Below, piece after piece: positions 54,880 to 64,000 of a stretch of 64,000 nucleotides of DNA (the stretch's first letter is position 1; each line of letters opens with the position of its first letter). The stretch spans positions 49,524,101 to 49,588,100 of the forward strand of contig CM069872.1 in assembly GCA_036172665.1 (NCBI GenBank). The letters run 5' to 3'. Below the pieces are notes generated by a model. It saw nothing but the letters and a program-made list of their open reading frames with translations, ran no database searches and was not told the DNA's origin. The position numbers and the translations under genes are program-made. This DNA comes from Prosopocoilus inquinatus (Eukaryota; Arthropoda; Insecta; Coleoptera; Lucanidae).

Positions 54880-56190
54880 TATGTTTGTACCTAAGTGTAA
54901 ATAAATATGTAAATATGGAAACAAAATAGTGAAACTGTGAATAAAAGTATGACTATGAAACGAATAGGTGACTATAAAATAAAGATATGTAAAAAGAGAA
55001 ACAAAAACGATTAATTGATAATCAAAATAAAATATCATCAAATCTAATAAAAAAAAACAAAAGACGATCGTGGATGAAGACCAAAACGAACATAAAACTA
55101 AGAATAAAAATATGACTACGAAATGAAAATAATGATATATAAAAAAAAGAAACAAAAACCATTAATTGATAATCAAAATAAAAATAAAACAACGTAAAAT
55201 CTAATAATAATAATAAAAACAAAAACAAAAGACGATCGTGGAGGAAAACAAATGTGTGTACAACTGAGAATAAAAATGTGACTATGAAATGAAAAGATGA
55301 CTATAAAATAAAGATATACAGAAAAAAAAAACAAAAACGATTAATTGATAATAAAAATAAAAGTAAAACATTGTCAGATCTAATTTAAAAAAAAAACAAA
55401 AACAAAAGACGATCGTGGATGAAGACTAAAACTAACATAAAACTAAGAATAAAAATATGACTACGAAATGAAAAGATGACTATAAAATAAAGATATATAA
55501 TAAAAAGAAGCAAGAACGATTAATTGATAATCAAAATAATAATAAAATATCATCAAATCTAATAAAAAAAACAAAAAAGCAAAAGACAACCGTGGATGAA
55601 AACCAAAACGAACATAAAACTGAGAATAAAAATATGACTACGGAATGAAAAGAGTACTATAAAATAAAGACATTTAAAAAAAGAAACAAAAATGATTAAT
55701 TGATAATCAAAATAAAAATAAATATCATCAAGTCTAATAAAAAACAAAAACAAAAGACGATCGTGGATGAAGACAAAACGAACATAAAATTGTGTACAAC
55801 TGAGAATAAAAATATGACTACCAAGTGAGAAGATGGCTATAAAATAAAGATATATAAAAAAAAAGAAACAAAAACGATTAATTGATAATCATAATAAAAA
55901 TAAAATATCATCAAATCTAATTAAAAAAAAACAAAAGACGATCGTGGATGAAGACCAAAACGAATATAAAACTGAGAATAAAAATATGACTACGAAATGA
56001 AAAGATGACTATAAAATAAAGATATATAGAAAAAGAAACAAAAACGATTAATTGATAATCAAAATAAAAATAAAACATTGTCAAATCTAATTTAAAAAAA
56101 AATTACAAAAGACGATCGTGGATGAAGACAAAACGAACATAAAAATGTGTACAACTGTGAATAAAAATATGACTACGAAATGAAAATTTA
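54880..56190. repeat. A-rich tandem array, unit about 168-181 bp, seven copies or more
   Basis: GACGATCGTGGA anchors at 55063, 55231, 55408, 55585 (diverged), 55756, 55937 and 56111. Units share ATGACTACGAAATGAAAA, AAATAAAGATATA and CGATTAATTGATAATCAAAA. The only frames are long phenylalanine/tyrosine-rich ones on the complementary strand, which are simple-sequence artefacts. Confidence 0.85.
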
Positions 56191-56279
56191 ATCTGTACGC
56201 ATTTCAGATTGAAACGTAAAATTAAATAAAACAAGTCAATCAATTTTGATAATTAAAAAAATAAAAAATCGTATCAATT

Positions 56280-57440
56280 GCATTTGTTTTTCTGTTGTTT
56301 GATTTTATTTGACATGCTTTTAATTTTTTAATTATCAATTGATTTGTCTTTCGTTCATATTTTCTTTTACTTAATTTGACTTTATTTGACCCTTAAATCC
56401 CGTCAATTGATCACCATCTTAGTTGTCTCTTTTGATTGATTTGATTGGTAGTCCTTTTTTTTTAATTCTTACAGATACATTTTTGCGTTACGATAAATAT
56501 CGTCAATTTTTAAGTCAGTTGAATTCATTTTTAGTTTTATCATATTTTTATTTTAATCATAGCAATTATTTTTTATTGACTTTATTTTATTTAATTTTTA
56601 ATAAAATCAATCGAACGACCTGTGTTCTTTTGTTTTGGTTTTAGTTTTTAGTTTTTAATTATGGATTGGCCATCTTGTTTTGCGATTTTTTTTCCGATTC
56701 GATTTTATTTGAGAAGATTTCATTGTTTACTTATCAATAAATTGATCGTCTTTTGTTTTTTTTTCTTACTCGATTTAAGTTTATTTTATTTTTGTTTTTT
56801 GCTTTTATTCGATTTGACCTTACTTTATTTTAAAATTCTTTTTTATTTAATATTCACAAAATTCGTCGGTTTTTATTTATATCGCTTTGACTTTAATTTA
56901 GTTTTACGTAGTTTTTATTCTCGTCCTACCTTTCGACGAAGTCGACGATCGTCTTTTGTTTTTGTTTTATTCTGTTTGATCGTATTTTAGGAATGTGTTA
57001 TTTAAAATAATTTGTAAATCTTCTGCTTTTTAAATAAACTATTCGGACAAGCCCTCCCCCCCCCCCACTAAGCAAGAAGTCATAACACTGACTCTTAAAA
57101 GACCGTAGAGATTCATCGACCCCCAACCGACTCCTAAAAGGTTCAAAATCAAACGAAGGAAAAAAAAGGATGGACGAAAATTATATTAAAAAAAGAATAA
57201 TAAAATGTTAAAGAAAAAAGTGTAATTAAAAAATCAAATCAAATCGCATAAAAGAGGCGATCGATCGATGGGATTATTAAAATGTAAAATAAACCCAAAC
57301 TGAGTAAAAATAAAACAAAAAAAGACGGATCTTTTGATAATTAAAAAATTAAATCGCATGGAATAAAAGATAAACTGAGTTAAAAAATAAAAATAAATTA
57401 AATTAAATCAAAATAAAAGAGGATCGGTGATGAAGATAAG
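56280..57440. repeat. T-rich then A-rich degenerate simple-sequence region
   Basis: At about 56280 the strand bias flips to T-rich (to about 57010), with ACGATCGTCTTTTG at 56946 in the opposite sense to the preceding array. It then flips back to A-rich from 57100, with GGCGATCGATCGATGGG. This looks like inverted, decayed copies of the same family. A C run is at 57055. Confidence 0.5.
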
Positions 57441-57572
57441 ATGGCCGTTTTCATAATCAGATTTTAAGGAAGCTTTAATTTAAAGTCACTTTAAGAATAG
57501 GGAAACAAATGTATTTTTTTTAGGTTAAAATAATTTTAAATTTAAAGTCCCATTATGAAATCGGCCCTTAGT
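57440..57572. mobile_element. Foldback element sharing GAAATCGGCC ends
   Basis: GGCCGTTTTCATAATCAGAT at the left mirrors CATTATGAAATCGGCC at the right, with TTTAATTTAAAGTCACTTTA and TTTAAATTTAAAGTCCC inside. Related to 33057-33187. Confidence 0.5.
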
Positions 57573-58013
57573 CAAATCGAATTAAGAACACTAAAGAAAA
57601 CACAAAAGGGAATCAAACTGATAAATCGAATATAAAATAATATCAAATTGAATGACGTAATGACAAAATATTAGCAAGAAATAATTGAAATGAAATCAAA
57701 TATAATCAAGAATATTGACATAATTGGAAAGAAGAAGAAGAAGAAGTTTGGGGATTTTAGGACAAGCAAAACAATTATTTGTCTAAACACTCTTACATTT
57801 TTTTTTTAATTTTACAAATTGTACAGGCTTGCTGTACTAATTACTAATTATCAATCTTAGGACACTTGTATGGATATTCACGGTCACTTCGTCTCCTGAA
57901 TGCAAGACGCACGCTCGCCCCCTTCAATTGTAAAAGTAAAAGAGAAATTAAGTTGTATTAGTACTTTTGCAAGTAAATACTAATTTCGCATAATTTTTTC
58001 TTTGCGACGAGAG

Positions 58014-58270
58014 ACGGCAAAGTGAACACCAACCAATACGCCAAGGAAATGCTCATCGATATGAGAAAATTAACAATTTCGATAACAAAAAAGACGACCG
58101 ATTTCAATCTCGCCCTGCGAATCTTACATTCTAGCGAGGGGGGGAGCATCATTTACTGTACCTGCCTAATCATGCCTGCATTTCAAAAATTAGAAGAAGA
58201 AAAGATAATGCGGGGTCAAGTTTTAAAGCAGGCATCAGCGATCGCGGGAATACCCACCTGGAACCGTTAA
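58014..58270 (+). CDS. Unrecognised terminal exon candidate
   Basis: An 83-85-codon frame (in phase from about 58014 through the GTG at 58022, with stop at 58268-58270) begins just after a pyrimidine tract and CGACGAGAG, which could be a splice acceptor. Composition is more balanced than the surrounding simple repeats, and the peptide is ordinary (for example YAKEMLIDMRKLTIS, QVLKQASAIAGIPTWNR) rather than low-complexity. I do not recognise the family. No upstream exon was found in the repeat-rich 54.9-58.0 kb. It may be a last exon with distant partners, a gene fragment, or chance. Confidence 0.35.
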
Positions 58271-59299
58271 TCTTTCCTTTTGTGAAGCATCTACACGCTC
58301 CGTTTGGTCATGATTGTTCAGCACGATATTTATATAACCGCTATAAAAGATATCTTTATGTGTAATCATTACAGGATAAGGACGCGTTTATACAACTGTG
58401 AATTTTAATCCCCTCGAATTAAAGGAAATTCTTTTAAACGTTATTATTATTAATTGCTTTCTTTTCTTTTCTTTCCTCTTTACAAGAGAGTCGCTTTTCT
58501 TAAATAATTTTGCATTTAATAATAAAAATAAAACGTTTGGTAAGCGTTCTTGTTGTATTTAATTAAATAGTTTGCAATTCAAAAACAATTTGACTTGGCC
58601 ATGGGGCAAGGGCGGTGCGTATTTCATATTAGGAGGAGCTGTCAACATACATAGTTGCTTTAGCGCTAGCTTTGTTTAATACATACGAACAAAGAAAGAT
58701 AGTGTAATTCGCGCAGCTCCATCAAAATCAATGCAACAGCCGCCACTGGTATGGGGAACCCTTAATAAACTCAATTAATTCAAATTCGTTATAAAATGTA
58801 GGGCTTTCCATGCCAAAATAACGAAGTTTCACATCCTGCAGACAAATTGAGACACCCCGTATACATCAAAGTAATTTTAAAGTACGCAGAGCTTCAACAG
58901 ATTAAACTTTTGTATAAAACATTTTTTCCTATAATTAGCAGGAACGGTGCTGTTGAAAAAACCTCGTTGGATGACACACCCGGTATGTTAGAAATTGAAT
59001 TTAATCAATTACGCAAATTTGTCAAAATATGTAGGCGTTAAATTTCATTTGTAATCGAGTAAAGCCGGTATGTGTTTACATTGATGTAATCAACTCTTCA
59101 CGGGACTTATAAATTTCTAAAAATATGTATGGGGGTGTAGCATTCAAAAAAGATTCAGTCCCTGCACACCATCATTTTCTAGAACACTCTCTATAGTTGA
59201 AAACAATTTTAAAATATGCACCTATCGCTTTCGTTACCTGTCTTCCATTTAATATTATTCCCACAGACCTTGCAGAAGCGAATACAGATTGTCGAGACA

Positions 59300-61880
59300 C
59301 GTCTATGAACAGTCGCGAGCTCAAAGGACGAGGCTGAGACAAGTTCTTACGAGTTTTTATTCCACCAGGGCACCAACTTATCTCCGAATCGTAGTCGTAT
59401 AATTGCAGGAAACCTCCCCGAGGTCCTGCCGATAACAAAACAGCCTTCCTTTATTTGCCAGGGAGTATAGGCAGCCATGGGGCAGCAGCCCCCACGCGCA
59501 AACACACCACCGTGCCATGGGGATATCGCAACGACGATTCTGACTTGCTCCAAAAAATGTCGAAGTCAAATAAAGTTTTTAAGAGATCATCACCAGTATT
59601 CAAAATTAAGACATGAATCTCCTTATTTTTAATACAACGCCGAGTATACTATACTTGCCTCTTTGAGAATTAACGACGAAAAAAGTTTATTGCTTGCGTT
59701 TGTATGTGCTTGGTTCCTTCCTATACTTGCAGTCCTGAACTCAAAGGACGAGGCTGAGATAAGTTCTTACGAGTTTTTATTCTACCAGGGCACCAACTTA
59801 TCTCCGAACCGTAGTCGTATAATTGCAGGAAACCTCCCCGATATCCTTCCTATAACAAAGCAGCCTTCCTTTGTTCGCCATGGAATATACACAGCCATGG
59901 GGCCGCAGCCCCCACACGGAAACAATGTGCTTGGTTCCTTCCTACACTTGAAGTCCTGAACTCAAAGGACGAGGCTGAGATAAGTTCTTACGAGTTTTTA
60001 TTCCACCAGGGCATCAACTTATCTCCGAACCGTAGTCGTATAATTGCAGGAAACCTCCCCGATATCCTGCCGATAACAAAGCAGCCTTCCTTTGTTCGCC
60101 ATGGAATATACACAGCCATGGGGCCGCAGCCCCCACACGCAAACACACCACCGTGCCCTGGGGATATCGCAACGACAACTCTGACTTGCTCCAAAAAATG
60201 TCGAAGTCAAATAAAGTTTTTAAGAGATCATCACCAGTATTCAAAATTAAGACATGAATCTCCTTATTTTTAATACAACGCCGAGTATACTATACTTGCC
60301 TCTTTGAGACTTAACGACGAAAAAAGTTTATTGGTTGCGTTTGTATGTGCTTGGTTCCTTCCTACACTTGAAGTCCTGAACTCAAAAGACGAGGCTGAGA
60401 TAAGTTCTTACGAGTTTTTATTCCACCAGGGCATCAACTTATCTCCGAACCGTAGTCGTGTAATTGCAGGAAACCTCCCCGATATCCTGCCGATAACAAA
60501 GCAGCCTTCCTTTGTTCGCCGTGGAATATACACAGCCATGGGGCCGCAGCCCCCACACGCAGACACACCACCGTGCCCTGGGGATATCGCAACGACAACT
60601 CTGACTTGCTCCAAAAAATGTCGAAGTCAAATAAAGTTTTTAAGAGATCATCACCAGTATTCAAAATTAAGACATGAATCTCCTTATTTTTAATACAACG
60701 CCGAGTATACTATACTTGCCTCTTTGAGACTTAACGACGAAAAAAGTTTATTGCTTGCGTTTGTATGTGCTTGGTTCCTTCCTACACTTGAAGTCCTGAA
60801 CTCAAAGGACGAGGCTGAGATAAGTTCTTACGAGTTTTTACTCCACCAGGGCACCAACTTATCTCCGAATCGTAGTCGTATAATTGCAGGAAACCTCCCC
60901 GAGATCCTGCCGATAACAAAGCAGCCTTCCTTTGTTCGCCATGGAATATACACAGCGATGGGGCCGCAGCCCCCACACGTAAACACACCACCGTGCCCTG
61001 GGGATATCGCAACGACAACTATGACTTGCTCCAAAAAATGTCGAAGTCAAATAAAGTTTTTAAGAGATCATCACCAGTATTCAAAATTAAGACATGAATC
61101 TCCTTATTTTTAATACAACGCCGAGTATACTATACTTGCCTCTTTGAGAATTAACGATGAAAAAAGTTTATTGCTTGCGTTTGTATGTGCTCGGCTCCTT
61201 CCAATACTTGAAGTTGAAGGCCTGAACTCAAAGGACGAGGCTGAGACAAGTTCTTACGAGTTTTTACTCCACCAGGGCACCAACTTATCTCCGAATCGTA
61301 GTCGTATAATTGCAGGAATCCTCCCCGAGATCCTGCCGATAACAAAACAGTCTTCCTTTGTTCGCCATGGAATATACGCAGCCGTGGGGCCGCAGCCCCC
61401 ACACGCAAACACACCACCGTGCCCTGGGGATATCGCAACGACGACACTGACTTGCTCAAAAAAATGTCGAAATCAAAAAAAGTTTTTAAGAGATCATCAC
61501 CAGTATTCAAAATTAAGACATAAATCTCCTTATTTTTAATACAACGCTGAGTATACTATACTTGCCTCTTTGAGAATTAACGACGAAAAAAGTTTATTGC
61601 TTGCGTTTGTATGTGCTTGGTTCCTCCCTACACTTGAAGTCCTGAACTCAAATGACGAGGCTGAGATAAGTTCTTACGAGTTTTTATTCCACCAGGGCAC
61701 TAACTTATCTCCGACCGTAGTCGTATAATTGCAGGAAACCTCCCCGACGTCCTGCTGATAACAAAACAGCCTTCCCTGGTTCGCCATGGAATATACGTAG
61801 CCATGGGGCCGCAGCCCCCAAGCGCAAACACACCACTGTGGCCTGGGGATATCGCAACGACGGCTCCGACTTGCTCCAAA
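59300..61880 (-). repeat. Tandem array of about 420-bp units, seven copies (one truncated)
   Basis: The word CTCAAAGGACGAGGCTGAGA (or close variants) recurs at about 59320, 59739, 59958, 60378, 60798, 61224 and 61646. Spacing is about 420 bp, except one 219-bp gap where a unit lost about 200 bp. Units are over 90% identical. Frames of about 129 codons (+) and 63-76 codons (-) recur in each copy, but no family is recognised. A TATA-like TTTATAAACG (- strand, about 61897) precedes the array. Confidence 0.9.
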
Positions 61881-62816
61881 CACGGCGCACGTTTATAAAG
61901 CCAAAACTGGCCGTACCTCGGCCCTCTCCCTTTCGAAGTAGAACAAGTGGCAGCAACCAAACTCAATAGAATAAGGGTAGAGGCAGGGTAAGTCCATTGG
62001 TATTAACGGTCGAATAAATAATAAGTAAGTTAATCTCTCCGTCGTACAAAAATGTAGCAATAAATTACGAATGTAAACAAATCGATAAACATAGACGATA
62101 AAAGTTAACAGAAATGTACCTAATTTCAAAAAAAAAACGTAGATTAATGACAAAATGTGTTCTAATAAATAAACTGTGTTATTTTATGAAATAAAGCAAG
62201 AGATGGAGGCACCAAGAAGAGATTTCTTTTAAAGGAGGCATAATAACATAAAGTTTGGAAACCGCTGGGCTAGACTATTGTAAAGAAAGCAGAGGTAATT
62301 GATATTTACGGCGGGGCGGTAACTTTTGATCTTGCAAATACGCAAGAACAACACGGAAGAGGAAGCCACGCCCCTTTCGGTCATTTAAGTGATGTTCAGT
62401 AAGACAATAACAGGCGAGGCAAGTAGATCACAAAAGTAGGTCACAAAGTTTACTACTGGGACCTTTATTATGAATGATTTCATTTTCTCCTTATTTTTCA
62501 ACGAAAAGAAAACATGGCCTATTACAGTGCCAAGAAATCGTGAATGATTTTTATAAAAACCCCATTTTTATGTCGCTCTTGGTACGTTAGCAGCACATCA
62601 AGATCAACGGATTGATTCTTTTTCACAAATGGCCACTCGAATAGAGGTAATAATTGTTCAATTCTTTTTTATTTAGAAACTAGGAAAACTAATCGTAAAA
62701 TACAACAATTATAAAGCGTGATCGTGATCGATTGTGATCGAATATTTTTTAATCAAGCGACCGTTAATGGTAATCTGATACTCTTGTTCTTTTTAAGTCT
62801 AATCATAGTAATCGTT

Positions 62817-63322
62817 GGAGAACGGATTCTGGTGCATGTGTCAGGTCGAAGGGAGCCGTCGGAGTTGACGATCACGCGCTTTCACGTTCTGCCTTGATGT
62901 GAATGCTCAATCTTCAATTGATCGTAGTAATGAAGGGCGATATCGTGCTTTTAAATTTTTTAAATGTTATCTGTGAAGTCGTCTTTAATCATTAGAATTT
63001 TCAAGAAGAATGATTACAGAAAACTGTAGTTTGTCTACTTTTTTTTGCTTCCGATTGTACGTTGTTTAACGAAAGTCCGCAGAAATATATTTCGCACGAG
63101 GGCGTTTGGCTACTTGACGAAGTGTCAAGTATAAACTATGATTTCGGCCAAACTGTTACTTTTTAATATCTGATATCAAAACTGTGATACCGATATCACG
63201 ATATCGTCCATCATTAACTACGATCAATTGAAGATTCGCATCAAGGCAGAACGTGAAAGCGCGCGATCGTCAACCCCGACGACGGCTCCCTTCCACCTGA
63301 CACATGTACGAGAATCCGTTCA
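62817..63322. mobile_element. Inverted-repeat DNA element, arms about 130 bp
   Basis: The left arm has GAACGGATTCTGGTGCATGT, GTCAGGTCGAAGGGAGCCGT, CGCTTTCACGTTCTGCCTTG and CAATTGATCGTAGT. The right arm mirrors each block (ACTACGATCAATTG.. to ..ACATGTACGAGAATCCGTTC). The interior includes a copy of the ACTACAGTTT repeat. After 63325 I see nothing but AT-rich sequence. Confidence 0.75.
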
Positions 63323-64000
63323 CTAGTAATCACACACAATATGAGAAATAGGTATACTTAGAACTGTGATGTCAAATTCAAAGTAGTGTCCGTCATTCAG
63401 ACTTACTCTGGTACTTATTTTGATTGTATTTTACACTACCCATTTTTAAATAATGACAGTGATTGTGACATTTTTGCATAACAGATAAATTAAATACGAA
63501 TACATCTCATAGAAACACACTTCCTCTTACAAAAGTGAATCAAACTACAACTCCTTGTTGAGTATAACAGGTAGGTACAGAGTCTTCTGGATAATAATGC
63601 AATATGCTGGATGTTAAAAAAAGGTTGTCGGATATTTTACTCAGATACGTTTGATAGCTAGATAACTAGAATGTTCATAATAACAGAATGTAACATCCTG
63701 CATAATCGCCCCATCATTATCCAAACGATCTACACAAATCTTTCTTTTACAAGTGTGCAATTACATAAAGTTATAGAATTAGAATAATATCAATAAACAA
63801 ATAAATTATTATATTATGTCCGTTTCGGTCCTACTTATGTCACCATCAGTACAAGTGTCTATGCTGTTGTAACCGGATATTCTTGAGAGATACGATGTCG
63901 CTATCGTAGACTGAATACCTGCCGAATGGTAACAGGTGCCCTCGACGCATACCGGACATAAATTTGCAGAGAAGGTCCCGAGGAGTTTTCTGAAATTAAA

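Noticed and set aside
54874..56990. Phenylalanine/tyrosine-rich frames that look like membrane proteins
   Set aside because: Poly-A/T simple-sequence array; hydrophobicity follows from T-rich codons, and frames differ between repeat units.
59663..61539. A tandem family of 129-residue proteins
   Set aside because: Frames exist on both strands of each 420-bp unit, one unit is truncated, and no domain or splice signals are seen; treated as a repeat.

Overview
The window is nuclear DNA from an insect. It is AT-rich, has spliced genes with consensus GT-AG introns, carries an insect-type six-cysteine chitin-binding cuticle protein, and is crowded with small foldback transposons. A beetle or another holometabolous insect seems likely, but nothing here fixes the order. 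There are no prokaryotic operons, CRISPR arrays or rRNA genes.

Four protein genes can be supported. (1) RTEL1 DNA helicase, + strand, 11 coding exons, 3515-10553, about 905 aa. (2) Poly(ADP-ribose) glycohydrolase (PARG), + strand, 9 coding exons, 14116-22599, about 695 aa. (3) A GPQ-rich, collagen-like cuticle protein with one peritrophin-type chitin-binding domain, - strand, one large terminal exon 31086-28618. (4) A DGAT2/MOGAT-type acyltransferase, + strand, two coding exons, 48692-54462, about 343 aa. RTEL1 and PARG lie head to tail. Both act in genome maintenance, but nothing in the sequence shows co-regulation. One further open exon (58014-58270) looks coding but is not recognised.

Region by region: 1-3.5 kb is intergenic with foldback repeats. 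3.5-10.6 kb is RTEL1, whose longer introns hold foldback elements, a 97-bp minisatellite and a hammerhead-ribozyme-like element. 10.6-14.1 kb has two adjacent palindromes just downstream of RTEL1. 14.1-22.6 kb is PARG, with a 175-bp satellite in intron 1 and a 45-bp minisatellite in intron 8. 22.6-28.6 kb is intergenic with a duplicated GC-rich module and a stretch dense in ACGTCA. 28.6-31.1 kb is the cuticle protein. 31.1-48.7 kb is a transposon graveyard: long inverted-repeat elements, a 1.78-kb near-perfect palindrome, two hammerhead-like motifs and a decayed non-LTR reverse transcriptase. 48.7-54.5 kb is the acyltransferase, whose 4.7-kb intron contains a nested transposon with its empty site preserved elsewhere in the window. 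54.9-57.4 kb is an A-rich then T-rich simple-sequence array. 59.3-61.9 kb is a seven-unit array of about 420 bp. 62.8-63.3 kb is another inverted-repeat element.

The most unusual signal is a set of four sequences with the conserved hammerhead self-cleaving ribozyme core (CTGANGA, helix II, GAAA, very short palindromic helix III). One lies in an RTEL1 intron, one in a long hairpin, and two are inverted relative to each other. All exon boundaries below were read by eye from splice consensus, reading phase and family resemblance; no alignment or transcript data were available.
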